This document shows positions 1-5,058 of a stretch of 5,086 bases of DNA, piece after piece (within the stretch, counting starts at the first letter, position 1; each line of letters starts with the position of its first letter). The translations under genes were made by a program, and so were the position numbers. The stretch comes from Alphaproteobacteria bacterium. GTDB lineage: Bacteria; Pseudomonadota; Alphaproteobacteria; SMXP01. Location of the stretch: NCBI GenBank assembly GCA_021774995.1, contig JAJFIM010000480.1:1-5086 (forward strand), in the 5' to 3' direction. The notes beneath the pieces are model-generated. The model did no database searches, was not told where the DNA came from, and was given only the letters and a program-made list of their open reading frames with translations.

Positions 1-303
1 GGGAACCAATACATCGTAATCGAGATAGACGCCGCCCATAAAAAGCGAGATATAGCCCACGCCTGCGTAAATCACGACGCCCAGCGCCATCAAAATCTGT
101 ATAGCCCGCGGCGTAAAAACTTTCATGACCATGTCCAGCCCGAAAACCAATCCATACAGAATGATGGCGACCCCAAAGATCACGCCCGCCTGGAACCCGC
201 CGCCAGGCCCGAAATCGCCATGGAACTGTACATAGAGAGCAAACAGAATGATTGGCGAGAGCAAGGTCTTGGTCACGACCCGCAAAACGAGATGAGGAGT
301 CAC
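1..303 (-). CDS. mnhB: Na+/H+ antiporter subunit B (MnhB/MrpB), 3' end missing
   Basis: Membrane subunit B of the Mrp-type Na+(K+)/H+ antiporter complex. The window contains the first 101 codons; the rest of the usual roughly 140-residue protein lies beyond position 1. The protein begins VTPHLVLRVVTKTLLSP and carries the family hallmark HGDFGPGGGFQAGVI at about residues 28-42, followed by further hydrophobic helices. The start is GTG at 303-301, overlapping the stop of the upstream subunit by four bases (GTGA). A strong AGGAGG Shine-Dalgarno (316-311) lies seven bases upstream, inside the end of that gene. This implies translational coupling. No ATG start explains the conserved N-terminus better. 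The family call is firm; whether the ion is Na+ or K+ cannot be seen from the sequence. Confidence 0.93.
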   Translation of the reverse strand, partial: MTPHLVLRVVTKTLLSPIILFALYVQFHGDFGPGGGFQAGVIFGVAIILYGLVFGLDMVMKVFTPRAIQILMALGVVIYAGVGYISLFMGGVYLDYDVLVP

Positions 304-890
304 GCCTGATCCTCCTCTTCTTTGCGCGATGCCGTTCCGCCGGCGCCCCCCATGCCCAGCAAAACCAGCACGCCTAAACCCGCCGTCAACACCACCGCCG
401 TTTCTCCCAGCGTATCAAAACCCCGATAACTCGCGAGCACGGCCGTGACAACATTGGGAATACCAATCTCATGGGGCGTGCGTTCCATATAATCCATGCC
501 AACATATGTGTTGGCGGGTGAATTTGGATCTCCAAAGGCGGGCATATCATATGTCGCATAGATTAAAGCCGAGCCCGTAACCAGAACCGCCAGCAGTGGG
601 TAAAACGAATGGCGACTGGTGATTTGTTTTTCCCGCCGCGCAGTCAGCATCAGCGCGCCAAGCAACAAAACAGTCGAGATTCCAGCTCCCACGGCGGCTT
701 CCGTGAACGCAACGTCAACCGCATCGAGATTCACAAAAAAAGCCGCCGACAGAAGGCTATAGACGCCGCCCACCATGACCACGGAAAACAAATGACGCAT
801 GAAAACGATTGCCAGAGCGGACATCAGCAGAAACGACATCAGAATGATGTCCACGAATGTCGATGCATCCAGTGAAGAAATATACGTCAT
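300..890 (-). CDS. DUF4040/MbhE-type Mrp subunit (MrpA C-terminal-like, MbhD-MbhE fusion)
   Basis: A 196-residue membrane subunit equal to the C-terminal part of the large MrpA protein, which in Mbh-type complexes is the separate subunits MbhD and MbhE. The DUF4040 part covers about residues 30-85, with the core VDVAFTEAAVGAGIS at 58-72 and an acidic E64 in the membrane core. A hydrophilic stretch follows, then the MbhE-like part at about 143-180 with SYRGFDTLGETAV at 154-166. The tail is charged (KEEEDQA). I chose ATG at 890 because AGGAGGGGAGGGG lies just upstream. The longer start at 926 has no Shine-Dalgarno, adds a hydrophilic 12-residue leader, and lies inside a hairpin overlapping mnhG. 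With the 890 start the gap to mnhG is 16 bases. It overlaps mnhB by four bases. The N-terminal transporter domain of MrpA is absent and would have to be supplied by a separate MrpD-like gene. Confidence 0.9.
   Translation of the reverse strand: MTYISSLDASTFVDIILMSFLLMSALAIVFMRHLFSVVMVGGVYSLLSAAFFVNLDAVDVAFTEAAVGAGISTVLLLGALMLTARREKQITSRHSFYPLLAVLVTGSALIYATYDMPAFGDPNSPANTYVGMDYMERTPHEIGIPNVVTAVLASYRGFDTLGETAVVLTAGLGVLVLLGMGGAGGTASRKEEEDQA
311..316 (-). promoter_or_regulatory. Shine-Dalgarno AGGAGG supporting the GTG start of mnhB
   Basis: AGGAGG lies seven bases before GTG 303-301, within codons for the charged tail of the preceding subunit. It decides the non-ATG start and the GTGA overlap. 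Confidence 0.75.
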
Positions 891-907
891 TAGCCCCTCC
901 CCTCCTT
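891..907 (-). promoter_or_regulatory. Ribosome binding site deciding the start of the DUF4040 subunit
   Basis: AGGAGGGGAGGGG followed by CTA lies directly before ATG 890-888. It favours this start over the longer ATG at 926, which has CTCCCTGGTCTG in front of it and no purine-rich site. Confidence 0.75.
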
Positions 908-1260
908 CATCCCTGGTCTGATCCATCAGACCAGGGAGATGCGGCGCCGGGTTTGACGCTCAAGAACGGTCGCAAACCAGCCGTAAGAGCAGCGTTGGCA
1001 ATGGCGTGTGTTGCTGTCGGACTTGTGATGAACAGGAACAATCCAATAAAAATCAACTTAACCGCAATAAGGCTAAAGCCCGCCTGCACAACAAGCCCCA
1101 GCAATATCAACTCGGCGCCCATCGTATCTGTGATGCCGGCGCCATGAAGACGCGTATAAAAATCAGGAAAACGATAAACGCCCACTGCGCCAACGATGAC
1201 GAAAAAGGCGCCGACGCCCAAAACGATAGTAGAAAAAATAAGTATGCCCATATCCAGCAT
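907..1260 (-). CDS. mnhG: Na+/H+ antiporter subunit G (MnhG/PhaG)
   Basis: Small membrane subunit G of the Mrp antiporter, 117 residues, close to family size. It has about three hydrophobic helices (roughly 5-28, 47-66 and 66-80). The family signature is clear: GVYRFPDFYTRLHGAGITDT at residues 27-46, with R30, P32, D33, R37 and H39, then the LFITSPTATHAIANAAL block at about 76-92. The ATG at 1260 has an AGGAGG nine bases upstream, inside the end of mnhF. The later in-frame ATG (M4) is less well placed. The gene starts four bases after the mnhF stop. The last codons (PWSDGSDQG) are not a conserved part of the family and are encoded by one of the arms of a long palindrome, so this tail may be shaped by an RNA structure rather than by protein function. 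Confidence 0.94.
   Translation of the reverse strand: MLDMGILIFSTIVLGVGAFFVIVGAVGVYRFPDFYTRLHGAGITDTMGAELILLGLVVQAGFSLIAVKLIFIGLFLFITSPTATHAIANAALTAGLRPFLSVKPGAASPWSDGSDQG
910..937 (-). repeat. Near-perfect 28-base palindrome at the mnhG / DUF4040-subunit junction
   Basis: Arms TCCCTGGTCTG (910-920) and CAGACCAGGGA (927-937) are exact complements, and two more pairs (A921-T926, T922-A925) close inwards. In the mnh mRNA this would form a stable hairpin within the last codons of mnhG, just before the AGGAGGGGAGGGG ribosome site of the next gene. No U run follows, so it is not an intrinsic terminator. It may act in mRNA processing, stability or translational coupling; this is inference. Confidence 0.7.
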
Positions 1261-1264
1261 ATAA

Positions 1265-1588
1265 TCATTCCTCCTGGTCTAGCGGCGCCGCCGCTCTGCC
1301 GCGCACAGAACTCATCGCCATTTGAAAACTCCGGTAACGGAAAAATTTCAATATGGCGATGGTGCCCACAAAGTTAATCAAAGCATATAGAAGGGCAATA
1401 TCGAGAAATTCAGGCCGCCCGCCGATAAAATTCAAAACGGCGATTAGAAGAACCGTTTTAGTGCCAAAGGAGTTAACCGCAAGAACCCTGTCATAAAGCG
1501 AAGGGCCGATAAACAGTCGAAGCATCACAATCAACATCGCAATAAAAATAGCACTGGCCGTTACGATGAGCGCAATAGAGAAAGTCAT
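1265..1588 (-). CDS. mnhF: Na+/H+ antiporter subunit F (MnhF/MrpF)
   Basis: Small membrane subunit F of the Mrp antiporter, 107 residues, slightly longer than many homologues because of a polar C-terminal tail (RGRAAAPLDQEE). Three hydrophobic helices are visible, at about 4-26, 44-55 and 61-82. The family signature GPSLYDRVLAVNSFGTK spans residues 28-44, with the invariant-looking D33 and R34, followed by EFLDIALLYALINFVGTIA at 60-78. The ATG at 1588 lies two bases after the mnhE stop, so translation is probably coupled; the Shine-Dalgarno (GGGAG) is weaker and rather distant. The end of this gene carries the ribosome site for mnhG. In characterised Mrp systems all subunits are needed for activity and F is part of the core membrane complex. 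Confidence 0.94.
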   Translation of the reverse strand: MTFSIALIVTASAIFIAMLIVMLRLFIGPSLYDRVLAVNSFGTKTVLLIAVLNFIGGRPEFLDIALLYALINFVGTIAILKFFRYRSFQMAMSSVRGRAAAPLDQEE

Positions 1589-1590
1589 GC

Positions 1591-2064
1591 TCAGTCCGCT
1601 CCCAATGCGGCAACATGCCGGTCTATTTCTGCGATCGCTTGCGGGTCGGCTGCCTGGCTGGTGAGAGCATGGATCGTCAATTCATTACCATCCACACCCA
1701 CTGTCACCGTTCCAGGCGTCAGGGTGATTGAATTGGCCAAAATGGTGAGCCCTAAATCCCCTTTGACAATGGCTTTGTAGGTGAACATCTCCGGCCGCAC
1801 CGTAGACAAATCCGAAAAAACCGCGCGGGTGACGGCAATATTGGCCTTGGCGACTTCCCCAGCCAACCAAACCCAGTATTTAAGAATTTTGATGTTTAGA
1901 TGAAAAGGGACGGATTCATAATCCACAACATTCATCCGCCGGGCCAGCAAGACTGTGATTAAGCAGGACGCAAAACCGAAGAACAGAATAAGCGGCTCGT
2001 GGAAATAGCCCGAGAGCAGGAGCCAGAGAACAGCCAAGCCTATGAACAGGCCAAAGGAGCGCAT
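1591..2064 (-). CDS. mnhE: Na+/H+ antiporter subunit E (MnhE/MrpE)
   Basis: Subunit E of the Mrp antiporter, 157 residues from the start chosen here. It has an N-terminal membrane part (two hydrophobic helices, about 4-18 and 23-40, the first carrying LWLLLSG), a third at roughly 59-75, and a C-terminal soluble alpha/beta part. The diagnostic ILANSITLTPGTVTV is at about 108-122. The open frame extends to a TTG at 2106, adding 14 residues (GDAAIRAWVRLFI), but that start has only a weak ribosome site. ATG at 2064 has GTGAGG nine bases upstream and gives the N-terminus MRSFGLFIGLAVLWLLLSG that is typical of the family. It is the first mrp gene, about 110 bases after the CPBP gene, and is followed two bases later by mnhF. 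Confidence 0.93.
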   Translation of the reverse strand: MRSFGLFIGLAVLWLLLSGYFHEPLILFFGFASCLITVLLARRMNVVDYESVPFHLNIKILKYWVWLAGEVAKANIAVTRAVFSDLSTVRPEMFTYKAIVKGDLGLTILANSITLTPGTVTVGVDGNELTIHALTSQAADPQAIAEIDRHVAALGAD

Positions 2065-2176
2065 GATAAAAAGCCTCACCCAGGCGCGAATCGCCGCATC
2101 ACCCAAAATTTCAAGCCTATTTCTTAATATGACTGGAGAAGCTTGACCAGCCCAAATCGGTGCCCAACGTCGCTAT

Positions 2177-3181
2177 TCAGGCGCCCACGCGCCGCCAAGG
2201 GGGCCGCTCTCCATGGCGCAGCCGCATCCAACTAAAGACCAGCACATAATGCAGAGCGAAATAGCCCAGGCCGAATAATATTTCATTGGCGCCCCAGATG
2301 CTGTCCGGCGCCTCTATCAGAGTTGATATTCCCAAAGAAAGATCGGGAGACGTAATTATCAGGAGAGCGATGATATTGGTGCTCAAATGGAATCCGGCGC
2401 TGTATTCCAGTCCGTTTCCGCGAAAAACCAACAACCCCAAATAAAGAGAAATGAGGATGTAATATACCATCGCCCACCATCCGGCCTCAACAACTCCATC
2501 ATTGAAAAAATGCAGCGCCCCGAAGAGAAAAGCCGGAATTAACCAGCGCAACCAAAACCCAGCCGTAAAGCGCGCCACCGCCTGCATGAGATAGCCGCGA
2601 AAGAAAACTTCTTCAGCCAAAATCTGGAGCGGAATCAGAACGCAACTCAACAACACGACAATAATCCAAACTCTGAGATCAAAATTTGGGTTGAACCGCC
2701 CCTCTCCACTCACCAGGATCAAATTGACCCAAATCAGAAGTAAGAGGAGAGAGACGCTGAGTGACGCCCTAAACCCGCGCCAATTAATGCGCGCGCCCAC
2801 ATGCAGCAGAGTGCGCCACTTGCGCCGGTGAATGAGAGGAACGACTAACAAATTAGCGGGGAGAAATAAACTGATGGAGAGCATCAGCAGAATATATTGA
2901 ACAATATACCCTGTTGAATCAGAATTTTCCGAAGCCAAGAGATTGGGAACTTCTTCCGACAGCAAACGAATAAAATCGGAACCATCGCCTCCCACAAATT
3001 TCACATAGGCAAATGTTCCGGCGACCTCAGCCAATATGATAAATAAAAACCACAGGGCAAAAATTAGCGGTAGCGAGATCAGATAGCGCCACCGGGCGGG
3101 GGCGCCTATCTGAGCCTGCTCAATAAATGGAATGTCTTGGTCTAAATTGCCGTCGTTCACGCGCGCCCCACTCTGCCCCAA
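2177..3181 (-). CDS. CPBP family intramembrane metalloprotease (Abi/CAAX-like)
   Basis: Polytopic membrane protein of 334 residues with about eight hydrophobic segments and the motifs of the CPBP/Abi family (PF02517, related to the CAAX prenyl protease Rce1). Motif 1 is AEEVFFRGYL, with E190, E191 and R195. Motif 2 is FGALHFF, with H224. Motif 3 is GFHLSTN, with H265 and N269. The family's putative catalytic residues are therefore intact and an active protease is plausible. Its substrate is unknown; relatives process prenylated proteins or bacteriocin-linked targets, or act as scaffolds. The C-terminus is basic (RLRHGERPPWRR). The start is uncertain: TTG at 3181 or GTG at 3160, with no in-frame ATG before residue 98 and no clear Shine-Dalgarno for TTG; a G-rich stretch precedes the GTG. 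It precedes mnhE in the same direction and could share a transcript with the mrp genes. Confidence 0.88.
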   Translation of the reverse strand: MGQSGARVNDGNLDQDIPFIEQAQIGAPARWRYLISLPLIFALWFLFIILAEVAGTFAYVKFVGGDGSDFIRLLSEEVPNLLASENSDSTGYIVQYILLMLSISLFLPANLLVVPLIHRRKWRTLLHVGARINWRGFRASLSVSLLLLLIWVNLILVSGEGRFNPNFDLRVWIIVVLLSCVLIPLQILAEEVFFRGYLMQAVARFTAGFWLRWLIPAFLFGALHFFNDGVVEAGWWAMVYYILISLYLGLLVFRGNGLEYSAGFHLSTNIIALLIITSPDLSLGISTLIEAPDSIWGANEILFGLGYFALHYVLVFSWMRLRHGERPPWRRVGA

Positions 3182-3277
3182 CGCTCTATGATAGTGGCAA
3201 ATCGCGTTTTAGGGTACCCCCATATGGGATCGCTTACCTTGTGGCCGCGGCCCTCCGCTCTGGCGCGTCAATTGAGC
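3182..3277. promoter_or_regulatory. Gap before the CPBP gene with three small palindromes; promoter not resolved
   Basis: After the terminator this roughly 95-base gap should contain the promoter for the CPBP gene and possibly the mrp operon. I see no convincing -35/-10 pair. It contains GGGTACCC (3212-3219), CCCATATGGG (3219-3228, sharing one base with the first) and GGCCGCGGCC (3243-3252). The first two together look like a compact operator, but palindromes this short can arise by chance. No gene is supported here on either strand. Confidence 0.3.
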
Positions 3278-3371
3278 AAAAAAAAGCGCCGCTCCCGTAT
3301 TTTGTTCTCAATCTGACTATCGATCGGGGGGCAATGGAAAAGTCAGATCTTGAACGGCCGGGAGCGGCGCT
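3278..3371 (-). terminator. Long composite hairpin with U8 tract closing the parA operon
   Basis: On the minus strand a perfect 13-base inverted repeat (arms 3371-3359 and 3297-3285, CGGGAGCGGCGCT and its complement) is followed directly by a run of eight T (3285-3278). This is the form of a Rho-independent terminator. Unusually the arms are 61 bases apart. The inner part is itself paired, with GAAC/GTTC (3352-3355 with 3304-3307) and an 8-base stem AGTCAGAT/ATCTGACT (3341-3348 with 3311-3318), leaving a 22-base loop with a C6 run on the RNA. It lies 66 bases after the stop of the ParA-partner gene. The plus strand has no T run after its stem, so termination is expected in one direction only. 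Confidence 0.75.
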
Positions 3372-3436
3372 AAGGTGCAGGACATCTGTATTTCATGGGT
3401 GGTGGGGGACATACGACCCATAAAAGACGCCCTACA

Positions 3437-4021
3437 TCAGGAAGGATTCACATGGGTATCCCCTTTAATCAATTGTTGCAGACACGAGCAATCGCTGAGC
3501 GCGTCATCGGCGAGCGTTTTTAGGTACATATCCAGGGCGGCGGTAAGAATATCTTGATGGGTCCGCCCAAGCTTCGCCGCGGCCATTTTCAGACATAGAT
3601 AGCGCGTCGCATTCAACCGAAAGGTCACTGACGAACGCCGGCCCACCCCATCATCGCCCGTAGCAAGTGCTGCGAGCGGCACGCAAGGATCGCAATCCTC
3701 TTCAGCATGTGCGGCGTTAGAATCGGTATCAGTTGGGGGCGCCGCTGAAGCCGCTTGGCGAGCGTGCTCAGAGTCCGCCTCGCTCTGCGGTGCTTCACCA
3801 GACTCGTTTTGATGCGGGCCTTGGCTTTCGTGTTGGCTGAGGACAAATCCGCTCTTCGCCCATGCGCTTGGCCCGGGAGGTATCGACGTCGACGTCAAAG
3901 GACGCCTCGGGGGATGGGCTGAAATGATATTCTCACCGTTGAACGATGATGTCGCGGGGACAGCTTCGCCTTTGCGCGCCAACAGACCGGCTGTGAGAGA
4001 TGTATACGAACCTTTTGACAT
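3437..4021 (-). CDS. ParA-partner candidate: disordered linker with C-terminal RHH-like domain
   Basis: I do not recognise a named family. The 194-residue protein has three parts. Residues 1-23 form a short motif (SLTAGLLARKGEAVPA). Residues 24-127 are a low-complexity linker rich in S, P, A, E, H and Q, probably disordered. Residues 128-172 (RRSSVTFRLNATRYLCLKMA and following) read like a beta strand plus two helices, as in ribbon-helix-helix proteins. It starts 17 bases after the ParA stop, and TAGGAAGG at that stop provides its ribosome site, so the two are surely one operon. By analogy, small ParA ATPases are often followed by a partner with a flexible basic N-terminus that stimulates the ATPase and a C-terminal part that binds DNA or cargo (ParG, Omega). 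That role here is inference. Cysteines occur in CDPC (110-113) and CSC (178-180). Confidence 0.75.
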   Translation of the reverse strand: MSKGSYTSLTAGLLARKGEAVPATSSFNGENIISAHPPRRPLTSTSIPPGPSAWAKSGFVLSQHESQGPHQNESGEAPQSEADSEHARQAASAAPPTDTDSNAAHAEEDCDPCVPLAALATGDDGVGRRSSVTFRLNATRYLCLKMAAAKLGRTHQDILTAALDMYLKTLADDALSDCSCLQQLIKGDTHVNPS

Positions 4022-4038
4022 TTATTCTCGCGCCCTTC

Positions 4039-4779
4039 CTATTGCAATCGCCGACCAAATGATGGCGCTCTACGTCCTAATGCATTCGTATTGGCCTCCA
4101 GAGCGCTTTGACCGTTCTCATCAAGCCATCCCGCATGGACGGTTTCCATCCGGTGCAGACGCTCCTGAACATATTTCCAAAGGCTTTCCATTTCTTTCGC
4201 CGAACGCCCTCCCGCATTCGTTTCCATGACCGTTCGTCCATCAATCATACTGCTGGCGTAATCGACGCGATTATGAACAATTGTCGGCGCCACGGTGCCG
4301 TGTTGCGAAAGAGCCACAGCCGCCTCGGACGTGATGCGCGCGCGCGGCGTGGCGTCATTAACGACGAAAACAAGCTGCTTATGTTTAGATTCAACAATAT
4401 CCACCGTCGGGCCCACCGCGCGCAGATCATGAGGAGATGGGCGCGTGGGAATGATGACGATATCGGCAAAATTCACGACTTCAGAAATTGCCCGCGTGAC
4501 CGCTGGCGGCGTATCGATGAACACATACCGAAATCCTTCCCGGCGCGCCAAATCGAGATCCTGAAACAAATTTGAAAAAACTGATTGGATGAAGTAAGGC
4601 GACTCGCTTTCGCGTACATTCCACCACTTCGACAAAGACCCTTGAGGGTCAGTATCGATTAATGCAATCGGCCCAGCGCCTGCAAGTTCAGCCTGCACAG
4701 CCATATGACCCGACAGTGTCGTTTTTCCGGATCCACCTTTTTGCGATGCGAAAACTATCACGCGCATTGACGGTAGCAT
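4039..4779 (-). CDS. ParA family ATPase (small, HTH-less)
   Basis: A 246-residue ParA/MinD-type P-loop ATPase, which would dimerise on ATP and bind nonspecific DNA to position a cargo. The deviant Walker A is SQKGGSGKTT (12-21), with signature K14 and P-loop K19. Walker A' is IDTDPQGS (41-48), with D44 the expected catalytic aspartate. Walker B is FIDTPPA (87-93). It has no N-terminal helix-turn-helix, so it resembles the small class Ib ParAs and the alphaproteobacterial chromosomal ParAs rather than P1-type ParA. It is not followed by a parB, so it is unlikely to be the chromosomal Soj. Residues from about 209 form a C-terminal tail ending in a basic stretch (LGRRAPSFGRRLQ). ATG 4779 has GAGGGG nine bases upstream; the in-frame ATG four codons later has none. 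The next gene is the probable partner. Confidence 0.93.
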   Translation of the reverse strand: MLPSMRVIVFASQKGGSGKTTLSGHMAVQAELAGAGPIALIDTDPQGSLSKWWNVRESESPYFIQSVFSNLFQDLDLARREGFRYVFIDTPPAVTRAISEVVNFADIVIIPTRPSPHDLRAVGPTVDIVESKHKQLVFVVNDATPRARITSEAAVALSQHGTVAPTIVHNRVDYASSMIDGRTVMETNAGGRSAKEMESLWKYVQERLHRMETVHAGWLDENGQSALEANTNALGRRAPSFGRRLQ

Positions 4780-4782
4780 TGG

Positions 4783-4808
4783 AACTCACCCCTCAAAAAC
4801 TCAACTCA
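4783..4808. repeat. Three direct AACTCA hexamers just before parA
   Basis: AACTCA occurs at 4783-4788, 4798-4803 and 4803-4808, the last two sharing one base. Each contains ACTC, the tetramer box recognised by the ribbon-helix-helix partition protein ParG at its operator. The block overlaps the parA ribosome site, where autorepression could act. Motifs this short may be chance. Confidence 0.35.
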
Positions 4809-4818
4809 CATCAGTAAA

Positions 4819-4850
4819 GTTCACCGCAATTCATATCGCGGCTGGTGAAC
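4819..4850. repeat. Inverted repeat GTTCACC-N18-GGTGAAC in the parA leader
   Basis: Perfect 7-base arms (4819-4825 and 4844-4850), centres 25 bases apart, about 40 bases before parA. It could be a double operator or an mRNA hairpin with an 18-base loop; there is no U run of terminator length after it. Confidence 0.4.
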
Positions 4851-4895
4851 CACATCATCCGTGCTCATAAGAGGTGACAGATATGCATTTTGCAT
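4821..4895 (-). CDS. Possible 24-codon small ORF ahead of parA
   Basis: ATG 4895 begins MQNAYLSPLMSTDDVVHQPR and ends with ELR and TGA, 41 bases before the parA start. Its support is a good AGGAG (4908-4904) eight bases upstream. The product has no recognisable feature: no signal peptide and no run of regulatory codons as in attenuation leaders. Its start codon lies within a 7+7 dyad, which could control access to the ribosome site. A start codon with a good ribosome site could still occur by chance. Confidence 0.25.
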   Translation of the reverse strand: MQNAYLSPLMSTDDVVHQPRYELR

Positions 4896-5058
4896 ATTGA
4901 CGTCTCCTTTCGGTAGCTCCGCTGCCCGCGTCATTGAAAATAAGAATGGGGCCGGTGGCTTTGCGTCCCGCCGTCTCCAGCGGTTTGCCGTTTCGAAGAG
5001 ACGCCAGCCGCAGCACGGTACGCAGTCCACAGCCGACGTCGAAAACCACAATAGGCAA
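4855..5058 (-). CDS. Doubtful small ORF or gene remnant upstream of parA
   Basis: A 67-codon frame from TTG, with an in-frame TAA three codons before it and no ribosome site. The translation (MPIVVFDVGCGLRTVLRLAS, later GRKATGPILIFNDAGSGA) has an amino-acid mix and G/C-rich third positions more like a real protein than the alternative frames. I do not recognise it. It could be the remnant of a degraded gene, or chance. It overlaps the 24-codon ORF in another frame. Confidence 0.22.
   Translation of the reverse strand: MPIVVFDVGCGLRTVLRLASLRNGKPLETAGRKATGPILIFNDAGSGATERRRQYAKCISVTSYEHG
4881..4897. promoter_or_regulatory. 7+7 dyad ATATGCA-N3-TGCATAT upstream of parA
   Basis: A perfect inverted repeat with a three-base spacer, AT-rich, about 100 bases before parA. 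It has the size and symmetry of an operator for a dimeric DNA-binding protein. No binding protein can be assigned. Confidence 0.35.

Noticed and set aside
910..937. The palindrome as an intrinsic terminator inside the mrp operon
   Set aside because: No U run follows on the minus strand; a strong ribosome site and the next subunit gene follow instead.
857..1377. Plus-strand ORFs opposite mnhG and mnhF
   Set aside because: Antisense to two genes with strong family signatures; no protein-like features of their own.
2107..2176. Promoter for mnhE around the AT-rich CATATTAAGAAATAG
   Set aside because: A -10-like stretch can be found but no -35 at proper spacing; too weak to list as a feature.
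3285..3371. The 13-base inverted repeats as ends of a miniature transposable element
   Set aside because: No target-site duplication is visible at the two ends, and the U8 run on one side together with the position after a gene fits a terminator better.
3127..3423. Plus-strand ORF of 98 codons opposite the CPBP start and the intergenic gap
   Set aside because: It runs through the terminator hairpin, has no recognisable domain and no clear ribosome site, and overlaps the start of the CPBP gene.
3625..3846. Second minus-strand frame within the ParA-partner gene
   Set aside because: Arg-rich alternative frame with no ribosome site, lying inside a longer frame that is in operon position after parA.
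4108..4575. Plus-strand ORF of 155 codons opposite parA
   Set aside because: It is the antisense of a clear ParA gene with intact Walker motifs; the Arg/His-rich composition is typical of a shadow frame.
4039..4779. The ParA gene as the chromosomal soj/parA or as MipZ/MinD
   Set aside because: No parB follows, and the neighbour is a different type of protein; there is no MinE or MinC gene nearby, and no obvious MinD-type amphipathic membrane helix at the C-terminus.
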